Positions 13,155 through 24,091 of a stretch of 64,000 bases of DNA are shown here, in pieces. Each line of letters begins with the position of its first letter. Position 1 is the first letter of the stretch. Location: the NCBI GenBank assembly GCA_013399855.1, contig VXAY01001954.1, positions 288,540-352,539 of the forward strand. Reading direction: 5' to 3'. This DNA is from Oxyruncus cristatus. Its lineage: Eukaryota > Chordata > Aves > Passeriformes > Cotingidae. Both the position numbers and the translations under genes were made by a program. Below the pieces are notes generated by a model. The model was given only the letters and a program-made list of their open reading frames with translations. It had not been told where the DNA came from and did not search any database.

Positions 13155-14349
13155 AAAGAGCAGGATGGCAAACAGGAGTGGGCGAACATGGGCATGGCAA
13201 ATCAGTGAGGGCATGACATGTCAGTGAGGGCGTGGCACAGAAGTTTGCATGGCAGTTTGCAGAGACAGAGCAGGCAGGGAGGGCTCCTTCTCTGATCATC
13301 TGGGAGCAGCCAATAGAGGCAGCCAACAGACTCAGTGGTAAGGAAGAGCAAGAGCTCAAGTCTTACTAGTGTACTAGATTAAGCTTCAGTTATGATGTTG
13401 ACACCCCATAAAGCTCCATCCACTGTAGCTGCAGGAGTCACTGTACCAGCTTTGTCAGAGGCCTCCAGCCAGCCCGACCTGCTGATGGCAGATGCGGCTC
13501 TCCAGGTCACAGGTTGGCAGAAGTGCCTGATGCCTCTTCATGAGGCAGGGGCAGACAAACATTCATTTTGCAGAAGGTGTGCAATGGTTGAAGAGCTGTG
13601 TCTCCAGGTGAAGAGCTGCAGGAAGAAGTGAGCAGGCTGTGTAGTATTTGAGACAATGAGCAAGAAACAGACAGATTATTTTCAGAGACATTACAGTCTC
13701 AAGACTCTCAGGACTCTCAAATCTCCAGCATAGTGGAGAAGCAGGTGGACTCAGAACCCTACAGGATAATTACTTAAAGGTCTGTTAAAGACGGAGGCAT
13801 GTACCAGAACGAAGGTTACTCCTCCTCAAAATTTGACAGGTAGGAACTTCTACAACAGGTATGGGCTCTAGAACTAGAAGTCCAGACAACAGTTCAGGTG
13901 GGCGAAAGTCCTTCTGGGGTAGTGGAACCTCCTAAGACAACACCTCTACCCTGCATCAATACCTCCCCTGTCAAAAGGAAAAGAAGGGTACTTGTAATTG
14001 GAGTCTCCCTTCTAAAGGGAACATAGGGCCTGATATGCAGACCGGACTCAACTCACAGGGAAGTCTGCTGTCTTCCAGGAGCTCAGTCAAGGGACATTAC
14101 TGGAAAACCCTCCAATTTAACAAGGCACTCTGATTGCTATCCACCGTTGGTTGTTCAAACTGGCCCTGATGAAACAAGAAAAAGAAGCCTAAGGTAATCA
14201 AAAGAAACTGGGATGATTGGTAGAGGGATCAGGAACACAAGTAGTGATTTTTGGGCACCTCAATATAAGTAGGAGATTAAGTTGTTAGAGTGTCCAAAGG
14301 AGGGCAACAAATATGGTGAAGGGCCTTGAGAGGAAGCCGTATGAGGAGC
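13155..14349 (+). mobile_element. CR1 LINE (nested copy), ORF1 part, plus strand
   Basis: Inserted in the outer CR1. It carries a decayed ORF1: a Cys-rich segment near 13520-13600 (CLMPLHEAG then CRRCA) and a later block reading RKRRVLVIGVSLL near 13970-14020, matching the start of the CR1 ORF1 esterase-like domain with the usual GDS changed to GVS. At about 14250 it jumps to the CR1 3' region (GGGCACCTCAATATAAG), so nearly all of ORF2 is missing. ORF1 has stops and frameshifts and is a pseudogene. GGAGC at 14345-14349 is the target duplicated by the LTR that follows. Confidence 0.82.
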
Positions 14350-14946
14350 TGTCATAGGTTCACTTGTTCTAAAAAACTAAGTAGGGAATTTTTTTCCTTC
14401 CCCCTGCCCCACTGCGTGAGAGGGATGTTGAATGGGCAGGTTGGTTTTTGCCTTGGGTAATTGACTAGTACAAAAGGACTGGCCAAGAGACTCAGCTTCC
14501 AGACTGATGGCCCTCAAAGTCTGTGGGGAGGGGTGAAGAGGTTTTTTTCTTTATGTCTTTTTATTTTTCTCCCCTCTCCTGGGAAACCTCACTCCGCTGT
14601 TGCCTTAACTGAGACAAGGTGTGGATTGGAAAAGCTCTGAAGCTGCATTGTTCTCAGCCTGGCCGCCTGGCTGGTTTGTTTTTTTTTCTGGCCCCCGTTT
14701 GCCTGCACCCTGTTTCTGCCCCCAGCGTGGATCTGTTTGGACTTCATTGGAGAGGAACTATTTGGGAAGAAAATTATTTCTTTCCTTCCTCTGCTCCCCT
14801 GTTTTTGGCAGTAGTTTTTTGTGCACATCGATGAAGGAAGCGGAAGTCACACAGCCAGCCACAGACAGCGTGAGTCCCCTTTGGGAAGCATCCTTCTTTC
14901 TCCTTTTCCCTTTCTGGGTGAGGGGGCGGGAAGATCTACAGAGCCC

Positions 14947-14966
14947 AACAGCGCCCCCTGCTGGCC
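14947..14966 (-). promoter_or_regulatory. CTCF binding motif, copy 1
   Basis: The plus strand reads AACAGCGCCCCCTGCTGGCC. Its reverse complement matches the vertebrate CTCF consensus TGGCCACCAGGGGGCGC with one difference in the core. CTCF and this motif are conserved in birds. Binding is predicted, not shown. Confidence 0.75.
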
Positions 14967-15004
14967 AACACAGAGCACCGCAGGCTCTGCTGCTCCAGTG
15001 ATCC

Positions 15005-15023
15005 AACAGCGCCCCCTGCTGAC
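15005..15023 (-). promoter_or_regulatory. CTCF binding motif, copy 2
   Basis: Shares 17 bases (AACAGCGCCCCCTGCTG) with copy 1, in the same orientation, 58 bp downstream. The core CAGCAGGGGGCGCTG is intact on the minus strand; the outer GGCC is not conserved. Confidence 0.72.
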
Positions 15024-15294
15024 TGTGGTTAGAATTGCACTGAACTGTTTACGTTTTTTTGAAGGGGATTTTTGGGTATAGGATTATTATTCGGTTGGGG
15101 GTTTTTGTGTTCTTTTGTTGTTCTGCCAATACACATATATCCTTTAATAAAGGGCTGTAATTTTTCCTTTCTCCACATTTTCTCAATTGGAGCCTCTTAA
15201 TTTCAGATTTACAATTTCTTAGAAGGAGGAGTCTTGGTCTTCCTCATTACTCATCCTTCTTAGCAAAACACTTCTGTCTCATTACACTGAGACA

Positions 15295-15707
15295 GGAGCA
15301 ACTGAGGTCACTTGGTCTGTTCAGCCGGGAGGAGACTGAGGGGAGATCTCATTGCAGTTACAACTTCCTCGTGAGGGGAAGAGGAGGGACAGGCACTGAT
15401 CTGTTCTCTGTGGTGACCAGTGGCAGGACCTGAGGCAATGTGTTGAAGTTGTGGCAGGGAAGGTCTAGACTGAATACTAGAAAAAGGTTCTTCACCCAGA
15501 GTGTGGTTGGGTGCTGGAACAGGATCCCCAGGGAAGTGGTCACAGCACCAAGCATGTCAGAGTTCATGAAGTGTTTGAATTATACTCTCAGGCACATGGT
15601 ATGACTCTTGGGAATGGTTCTGTGCAGGGCTAAGGATTAGACTCAATGATCCTTGTGGGTCCCTTCCAACTCAGTATTTTCTGTGATCCTGTTATTCCGT
15701 GATTCTG
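15295..15707 (+). mobile_element. CR1 LINE (nested copy), 3' end, plus strand
   Basis: Continues the nested CR1 after the LTR: TGAGGTCACTTGGTCTGTTCAGCC, then the 3' UTR and terminal GATTCTGTGA repeats. It ends at TGAC (15708-15711), which is also present at 13151-13154 on the other side, so TGAC is either a 4-bp target duplication or junction homology. Confidence 0.88.
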
Positions 15708-15710
15708 TGA

Positions 15711-16885
15711 CTGCACCACACACCTTGATGTTGTTGGCAAATTGGCTGAGGGTGCACTCAGTCTGACTGTCCATGTCACAATAAAGATGTTAAACAGTGC
15801 CAGCCCCAATACCAATTCCTGAGGAACACTTCCTGTCACTGGTCTGTATTTGGACATCAAACCAGTGATTGCAAATCTTTGAGTGCACTCATCCAGCCAA
15901 TTCCTTATTCACTACACGGTCCATCCATCAAATCCATGTCTCTCCAGTTTAGACACAAGGTTGTCATGTGGGACAGTGTTAAATGTTCTGCACAAATGTT
16001 CTGCACAAGTGTTCTGTCATCCAGGTAGATGACATCAGTTGCTCTTGCTATATTCACCAATGACTCAACAGTGTCATAAAAGACCAACAAATCTATCAGA
16101 CATGATTTGCCCTCAGTGAAGCCATGTTGGCTGTCACCAATACCTCCTTATTTCCCTTATGCCTTAGTGTACTTTCCAGGATGATCTGCTCCATGATCTT
16201 TTCAGGCAGGGAAATGAGACTGACTGGCCTATAGTTCCCTGGGTCTTCCTTTCTCCCCTTTTTAAAACTGGGGATTAAGTTTACCCTTTTCCAGTCAGTG
16301 AGAACTTTACTGGACTGCGACATATTCTCAAATATAAAATGGCTTAGCCATTTCATCTACCAGCTCCCTTTAGGACCCAAAAATGCATTTTATCAAGTCC
16401 CATGGTCTTGTGCACCTTCAGGTTCTTTATGTGGTCTCAAATCTGGTCTTGTCCTACAGTTCTTCATTCTCCCAGTCCCTGACCTTATCTTCTGTGAATC
16501 AGGCAATGTGGCTGGAACATTTACCAGTGAAGAAAAAGGCAGAAAAGTCATTGGGTAACTTAGCCTTCTCTATCCCCTGGATAAACAGGTGTCCCATTTC
16601 CTTCCACAGAGGGCCCACATTTTCCCTAATCTTCCTTTTATCACCAACATACCTATAGAAGCTTTTTTTGTTGCCCTTGATGTGCATGGGCAGATTTAAT
16701 TCCACGAGGGTTTTAGCTTTCATATTCTGATCCAAAGCTACCTATCCTTCTTTCCACCCTCTGTAGTCCAGGATCTCCTTGTTCATACACGTAGGCCTCC
16801 TGGTGTTTTTGCCTTACATTCTCTTTGTTGGGACTCATCACTCCTGAACTTGGGAGAGCAGATCCTTGAATATTAACCAATAGAT
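15711..16885 (-). mobile_element. CR1 LINE (outer copy), RT domain, minus strand
   Basis: The reverse complement encodes the CR1 ORF2 reverse transcriptase core with stops and shifts: GNKKSFYRYVGDKRKIRENVGP near 16640, then KKGRKEDPGNYRPVSLISLP near 16200-16280, then the DVIYLD region near 16030. The catalytic FADD box reads FANN (near 15745), losing both aspartates, so it is dead. It joins the fragment at 12915-13154. Confidence 0.9.
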
Positions 16886-16944
16886 TAACTATAGGCAGAT
16901 AGATATGAAACATCTGACACAGCTTTGACACACAGATATGACAC

Positions 16945-17089
16945 AGATTGACAGAGGTCAAGAGGCATTTGGATGATACTCTTGGACATGTGGTGTGACT
17001 CCTGGTGAGCGTCCTGTGCAGGGCCAGGAGTTGGACTCGGTGATCCTTGGGGAGTCCCTTCCAGCTTGGTGTATTCTGTGATTCTGTGA
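16945..17089 (+). mobile_element. CR1 LINE, short 3'-end fragment
   Basis: Contains AAGAGGCATTTGGATGATAC, GTGTGACTCCTGG, GGAGTTGGACTCGGTGATCC and a terminal ATTCTGTGATTCTGTGAT. A separate, heavily 5'-truncated insertion next to the CR1 nest. Confidence 0.85.
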
Positions 17090-20000
17090 TATATGTAGGA
17101 TATATATAGGTATATAGGTGTATTTGTATATCAATTAGTTTTAGCTGGGCTTTGTTCCTTATATATTATGAAATGTATATTCTTTTATGTGTATCTATGT
17201 ACACTGTCATGATTAAATTTCTAACACCATTTTTAAAATCAATGTGTGCTTTTTCATGGCTTCACAGACAATGGATTTTCAAAGTGTTATTTATTCTTGA
17301 AAAAACAAGCATGAACAATAAAATGTATAATCAGTGAATAGTGTGTGCAGGAAGTCTGTGCTGCAAGTAGCATGTTTGCAGTATTAATTCCTAGATTTTG
17401 TTGCCTATCTGTCAAGAGGTATACACTGGAAGGAACCACACCAGAACATGCAGGTAGGGCTAGTTTGCTCAAGGGTCTTCCTGGTTGCCTTGTCTGCCAC
17501 CTAGTGTCAAGCAAGCTCATCATTTTGATGCTGTAGGGGGTTTTTCATACTCATTTGTTGGTTATGAATCAGCTGGAGGTTCACATTGAAAGAAACTTCT
17601 AAGAATCAAGGTAACACTAAATGCAAACCAAAAAATGCACTGGGCATGGATCCAATGCCTTCTGAAGCTATTATTTAATATTACTTATGTAAATTTTGAA
17701 AGGACAAAAAAGGAAAGGGTTAAAAAGTATTAGTCAATGTGATTTTTAGGCCAATTTTGAAATACACAGGTGGAAAAAAAGAGGCTTATAGGAATGTAAA
17801 AATCTAAGTAGCCTAATTTTAAGGCTGTTGAACACTCATAAATCTCATTGGTTTCACAGGATTTATAAGGAGCATGTCTGTTTCAGAATAGGAGAAAATA
17901 ATTATCTGTGAGAAAGACTTACAGTGGGAGTTCTTATTTAGGAACTATTTATTTTATTTCAGGGCTAATCAGATCTGATTACTTTTAAGATGCATTTAAA
18001 ATACTGCACAATGATTAAAATATCTCTTTCATGGTTGCTTGCAGAAGTGGAAAAGAGGCCTTAATGTCTCTGGTCCCTACTCCTGTAAAAAAAATATTTT
18101 CTCAGTTTTTATTGTATATATCGTCTGGTCTCATCTGTTGACTAATTATGAAGAGTTTTATACATTGATTACCTCTTAGCCTAGGCATCGAGCTTTTCAA
18201 TGTCTAAGCTTCTGCCAGCTTAAAAGGATCTTAGTCTCCTTTCTCTTAAATTTTGTATTTTCTGCCCTTCTCTTGTACCCCTTCAATCTACAGAAAACTT
18301 TCTTGAAAACTTGTATTTTGGGAAGTTCTTAAAAGCTGGGACAAAAACAGCATCTCTAGTCAGAAAACAGCTTGGGTGTTCAGCTGTGATGTCTAAAGCG
18401 TGTTCTCTTCCTCTGTGGCAAGCAATTGCAAAAACTGATCTTCATCTGATAGAATGTGCCCAATACAGAAGGCTAGACACATTTCCTTGACCAAAGATGG
18501 ATGTCCTTTGGTGTGCATACGCCAAAAGAGCAACCATCTTCTGTTTTTCATCAAGTCATTCCAATAACTTAATGAACAGACAAACTGAAAGTTTATCTTT
18601 TGTCATGATCTCAGACGAAGCTATCCAAAACTTCATTCAGATTTCTGTGAAAGCATCCTTTTCAGAGGACTGGGCCTCCACTTGTTATTTTTGGGTCAGA
18701 AGTCCATAGCACAAACTTTATTTGAGCTTCCAATATATACCTCTTATGCTTCCAAACACAGAATCAGACAGCCCTAGAACTTGGCACCTGTTAGGCTGCA
18801 AGCAGTATAAGTATTCAAAGATTAGAATGCATCTTTCTGAAAACAAAATGTGATTTATTTGCATACAGGAGTATTCACTGACAAGGAAAAAAACCCCAAA
18901 CATATGCATACTCTCCTGGCTATGCTTGGCATTTTCTTCACATCTAGATCAAGACGCAGCCCTATCTTCATTTTTGACTGCTCTGAGACCCATTTTCCTG
19001 CTATGTTTCTCAGCTGTGTCTTCCATTCATCTGACTGATTCAGACTGTAGTCACTGAGAACTCCCCCACGTCACATCCTGCAGGATAAAACTGTTACCTC
19101 AGTGAACTTTTTGGTTTGGGCTGTATTTTTAACTGCTATAAAGTGATTAAGTCATAGAGTCAGTTTTCAACATGTTACAGTGGCTTTTGTACACTGACAT
19201 ACACTGGTAGACAATTGCCAATTGCAAATTGTAAGAATTCAATCAATTCTTACATAACTTTACATGTTTCCAGATTTTATACATTATGCGTGAAATGCCA
19301 TAGGAAAAATAAGTGATTGTATTATAAAATATTACTTACATTACAAGTGTGTGCTAACTGCCGTTCCAATTAAGAACTCATACCAATCTTCCTGAGCTAA
19401 AAGATTACGTAATTTATTCTATTTTATTCAAAGTTTTTCTCAAGATAGAGTAATACAACATTAACTAATTCATTAATCTCAACTGTAATTAAACAGTGAC
19501 AATTCAATATAACTAGAAGATAGTTATATATAGATAAACATAACAAAATAAATATAGATAAATAGTAGGAATAAATAATATTTTGAGGCTCTCTAAGCAT
19601 GAAACATTGCTTTGCCAACAAGATACGGATCCAAACAATTTCCCTCATGAAGGAAATTACTCTTTTCGGAGATTTTATTGCTATCTGACTTGACAAAAAT
19701 AACCTAAAATATTCAGAAATATTTTACTGCATATAAGCAAAGGATATGCATATTTAATGTTTAAAAGTAAATTAACCAAAATAATTAATAGTTCAAAAGA
19801 TCATATTTTGCTACAGCCTTATTTTTTTTCTCTTTAGTTGACAAAAACTGCCATTGCAATGGACCAGTAATACTGGGCACTAGTAACAAAGTCAAAAGCA
19901 AGAGTGAAATAAAGATTAAAACTATTTCTGCTGATTTCAAACACAGGCAAAACAGTTGTCTGTGTGTTATTAAAATCAATGTGGCTAAATCTTGGACTCT

Positions 20001-20144
20001 TTACTTGTGTAATGAGAGAGTAACTTTTCCTATCCAAATTCCAATAGTACTGCATTTTTCAAAGTCTTAAGTCAAATTCTTCTGAATGACAAAATAAATA
20101 TACACCTGCCATGAATGCATACAGGACACATTTATTTTAGAGTT
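17090..20144. other. AT-rich non-coding stretch
   Basis: No gene recognised. A TATA/GATA-like simple stretch at about 17090-17130 follows the CR1 tail. A weak CTCF-like word (TGCCACCTAGTGTC) lies at 17495-17508. Confidence 0.5.
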
Positions 20145-20297
20145 CTCCCTCTGTGCCCCTTCCCTCTTCCCTTCCCCTTCCCCTTCCCTGATATTTCTTG
20201 AAATTTCCTGAAATTTCCTTTCCCTTTCCTGGAATTTCCTTTCCCTTTCCCTTTCCCTTTGCCCCTTCCCTTTCCTTTCCTGAAATTCCTTTCTCTT
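20145..20297. repeat. CCCTTTCC/TTCCTGAAATT tandem polypyrimidine block
   Basis: Imperfect tandem CCCTTTCC units alternate with TTCCTGAAATT or TTCCTGGAATT, giving a dense array of GGAA cores on the minus strand. It is probably an expanded simple repeat. Confidence 0.8.
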
Positions 20298-21889
20298 ACT
20301 ACCATTAATAAAAGGAAATTAATATAGGAAAAGGAAATACATTAATGTTGTTTTAATGATTTGCCTTTAACCCAAGAAAGAAAATTCAAAGATAAGACTT
20401 ACAATTAATCTTTAACTTGTAACATAAAAGCACTGATTTCAAGCCTTAACAACAGTGCAATTATGAAGGCACAAGGGGAATGTACTGTGGACATAGTCAA
20501 ACTTATAATCCTAAAAATGTCTGGCTCTTGTGAATTTCTTTAAAATTTAACATCATTTCTGTGTGTGTTATAAACATATGTGTTCTTGACCCAATTCAAA
20601 AAAACAACCACAAGCGAAATACCATTTCCATTAATCATTCAAGAGCTTTGCAAGAAGATTGCATCTCAAGAGATGACTTTTTCACTGAAGTTTACACTAT
20701 TTGGACTGGTTTTTTGAGGTTTTTTTACATATATTGAATTGCAGCTGCTTGTTGTTCAGAGCATTGGTTTTAGAACTTATTCCCATCATTTTCATCCAAA
20801 TGCATACATTGTCACTTAATATCCTGACGAGAAAAATTAATTTCTATGTAATTATAGCTTTGCCCTGACAACTACAAAAAATGCATTGTAAACTAATACC
20901 TTGCAAATGAAATTCTATTTTCATCCTTTAATCACTATGTAATGAGACTACGAAGGAGATGTTTGTACTGTGTTGAAATAATAAATAGATGCAACAACAA
21001 TTTTTCACACTTTTCGGCACGGTTTTTTATTGATTTTTTAATGGGAATATGGATCCACACTAGTGGCTCTCCTTGCAGGACTAAAATTCAAGTTTATTAT
21101 GTATTTGTAGAAATTACTTTTTGTATCCCTGATATAATACCATGTTATGTTGGAAATATTCTGTGACTGTTATTGGCACTAATAAGACTGTATCATTTAA
21201 AGAATCATAGTAAATTAATCCTTTAAACCATCAATCTGTATATTAGACAGCAAAATTTATCATTGCTGCATCACAGCTTTTTCATGGATCTAAGATCCAT
21301 TACTCCTGAGGAGCACACTTAATTCAATGTTGAACATTTTAAAATCCATATTGTCTATTTACCTGTCTGTGCAATAAAAAGCATAAGGAGATGGAAAAAT
21401 ATCCGTAGTTGAAGGTTTGTACTCAGCCTTAGGAAGGTGCATGATCCTTGATACCACAGCACCTGTCAGACAAGGAAGATATTCTTGATTCTTGAACTGA
21501 ATACTAATTTGGGGTTTTTACATAATAGAAAATTAGATAATAATCTAAGCTTGCAAGAGCAGGTGAGGCAGAAAAATTTAAATTCAATATGAAAGATGCA
21601 TATTGTCAGGCATAAGTCTTCCCTATTAGGCTTGAATTAGCACAGCTCAGTGCCTTCAGAGGGCTCTCTGGAATATAGTTAGTGCAACATTAGTTTAGTG
21701 TATTTCATAAGAAGTCCTTTTCAAAACTGACAGGATTGGTACCATTATCCAGCATTCATGTTTTTAGGTACTTCCTGGCTTCAGATATTTTATTACACTT
21801 ATTAGTCTGTTAAATGACTACATTTTGGTCCACAATTTTCTTTCAAAATAAAGTGAGGCCAGTTCTTTTTTTTTTTTTTTTTTAAATAA
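20298..21889. other. AT-rich non-coding stretch
   Basis: No gene or clear transposon recognised. Ends with a T tract at about 21867-21884 just before the CR1-containing block. Confidence 0.5.
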
Positions 21890-23125
21890 TGACTGACAGC
21901 TTGAGCAATTAGCTCAGTTGGTGGTCATTGCCCTCACTGAGAGGACTCAGATAGGGTGTCCACTTGGACAAAAGTTGCTTCCTCTCTGTGCACCACAAAG
22001 ATGTACAGACCCACAAGGAGCACCCAGAACAGCATGCAGTGAGCCAGGTCTCAGGCTGCAGGGAGTGCCAGTCTGGCAATGCTCTATGAGAGCAGCAGAG
22101 TGAACAGCTGTGTGAGATGAGACCAGGTTGACAATCTGCTCGGCATAGTGGCAAAGGGGAAAGGCTGAGGGACTTTAGGGGACTTAGGGATTCTGAGGAA
22201 GAGACTGACTGGTGGAGTCATATTCTACCATACCTTAGGCAAACACACCTGCCATCCACTTCACAAGGAGCAACAGATCGATCCCTTAGCCTCTTACCAC
22301 CAGGTAAAAGGAGGGGACCTTAGAGACAGAGGGGCATGGAAACAGGTTTCTGATCAAGGTGGAAAGTGAATCTCCTGCAAAAGAGGGCAAGAGACCTGCA
22401 TGGATGAATGAAAAACTCCTGTCATTACTCAAGCCGTAAACAGGAAATACACAGGAGATGGAAACATGGTTAGGCCACCTGGAATGAATATAGAGAAGCT
22501 GTCAGAGTAAGCAAAAAGTAGACAAATAAGGCCAAAGCCCATCTGGAATTAAATCTGGCCAAAGATGTGAAGAACAACAAGAAGGGCTTTTTCAAATACA
22601 TCAATAGGAAAAGGAAAACTAAAGATAAGGGTGGGGCTAATACTAAATGGAGGGGGAACCTGGCAACTGAGATGGCAGAGTTACTGAATGTCTTATTTTG
22701 CATCAGCCTTCACTGACAAGAGCAGCCCTAAGGAATCTCTGACCCGAGAGAACAGGGTAAAGGAATGCTGGAAGAGTTTCACTTGGCCGAAGAGGACTGG
22801 ATTAAACACCTAGGCAAACTTGACATCCACAAATCCATGGGCCCTGGTGGGATGCATCCACAAGTGCTGAGAGCTGGCAGACACCACAATTAGGCCCCTC
22901 ATGATCGTCTTTGAAAGGTCGTTGAGAAAAGGAGAGGCGCCTGAGGACAGGAAGAAAGCAAATGTCACTCCAGTCTCCAAAAATGGCAAGAAGGAGGGCC
23001 CAGGGAACTACCAGCCAGTCACTCACCTCAATCCCTGGAAAGGTGATGGAGCACCTCATTCTGGAGGCCATCTCTATCCACATGGATGACAAGAAGATGA
23101 TCAGGAGTAATCAGCATGGATTCAC
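21890..23125 (+). mobile_element. CR1 LINE, ORF2 5' half, plus strand (split by LTR copy B)
   Basis: From about 22380 the plus strand encodes the linker and early RT region of CR1 ORF2: AKAHLELNLAKDVKNNKKGF near 22520-22580, KSMGPGGMHP near 22830-22860, then ANVTPVSKNGKKEGPGNYQP near 22960-23020, up to QHGFT at 23111-23125. Frames shift and stops occur, so it is a pseudogene. The GC-richer stretch 21890-22380 is probably its 5' continuation, but I cannot align it with confidence. Confidence 0.82.
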
Positions 23126-24091
23126 TGTTGTGGGTTTATCAGGCCCCCCCAGGGGCTGAAAAATAGTTAATTCCAGGTAGATTTCTGGATCAAAGCCAAT
23201 CACAAGTTTTAGACACCTCTGTGAATTACACAGTTAAGAAAACAGAAGAGAAGCTTGTGGCGCAGAAGAAATTCCAGGCCGAAAGAGAGTGGAGGAGAAC
23301 AAGAGACAGCAATGGAGCCTCCAAGGGAGTGTAGCAGGAGGGGGGAGGAGAGGCCTGGGGGGAGGCCCTCTCCCCCTCCAGCAGGGGAAAAGACTTAAAA
23401 ACTAAAACACTGCCACCTGTGTAAAATTATTTGGAGTGAAGAAACCCTCCTGCAGCTCATGGAGGAGTCTGTGCCGGAGCAGAGGAGTGCATGGAAGAAG
23501 CTGTAACTCTGTGGGAGGCCTAAGATGAAACAGAGTCTGTCTGTAGACCTGTGNCGTGAGAAGGGACCCCACAAGAAACAGGTGATGGACTCGATGCCAT
23601 CATCCCCTGTAACAGTGGTGAAGACCCTGGTGCAGCAAGTTGTCTCCTTGCAGTCCATGGAGGACCTCACAGGGCCTGAGTACCCCCCAGCCTCCGGTCC
23701 TGGCCCAGCAGGGAGGAGCAGGGCCAGTCCTGAGGTCGATGTGCAGCAGAGAGAAAGAGAGAGAGAGATTTCCAGCTACGGCCGATTGAAGTTGTCGCCC
23801 TAGAGATAATAGAAGAAAACTTCCAAGTGCTGCAAATTTGATTTAGAGGAACCCTGAAAGTAAAGACTTTTCTCCTCCTGGACTGATACAGGGGGGAGGG
23901 ATAATTTTGTAAATACATAGAATTTTCTTCATAATAAAACCTAGTTAGAATTGTTGTATATATTATTCTGTAGTTTTTATCCTGCTAATAATAAATTTAA
24001 TATTATTCCCCCACGTCAGGTCTCTTTTCTCTGTATAAAACTTCTCTTATCTCATAGAACTTGTGTAAAAAGTTTTAAAAAATTAGCCCAG
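23126..24091 (+). mobile_element. ERV LTR, copy B, plus strand, 3'-truncated
   Basis: Starts TGTTGTGGGTTTATC and matches copy A in reverse complement almost throughout; across about 110 bp near 23570-23680 I count only one substitution and one 3-bp indel. It has AATAAA at 23933-23938 and 23990-23995. It lacks a 174-bp segment present in copy A at 8545-8718, exactly where the only N of the window sits (23554). It also lacks the last roughly 14 bp of the LTR, with CR1 resuming at AAGGTAAATCACG, so no target duplication is left. Confidence 0.86.
23554..23554. other. Single ambiguous base (N), probably a hidden assembly gap
   Basis: The N joins GACCTGTG and CGTGAGAAGG. In LTR copy A the matching positions are 174 bp apart, so the N most likely marks a collapsed gap rather than one unknown base. 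Confidence 0.7.

Larger units (their letters stand above)
14350..15294 (+). mobile_element. Solo ERV LTR (945 bp) with two CTCF motifs
   Basis: Begins TGTCATAGG and ends ACTGAGACA. It is flanked by a perfect 5-bp duplication GGAGC (14345-14349 and 15295-15299) inside CR1 sequence that joins exactly across it. A polyadenylation signal AATAAA occurs near 15146, so the LTR reads on the plus strand. No internal genes, so it is a solo LTR. Its sequence differs from copies A and B. Open frames on both strands near 14620-15080 are incidental. It carries two CTCF-type motifs (annotated separately). The 5-bp duplication suggests an ERVL-like or ERV1-like origin. Confidence 0.88.

Noticed and set aside
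21905..21930. tRNA-like A box (TTAGCTCAGTTGGTGG), possible tRNA or tRNA-derived SINE head
   Set aside because: No B box (GGTTCGAATCC type) and no cloverleaf within the next 80 bp; probably chance or part of the CR1 copy.
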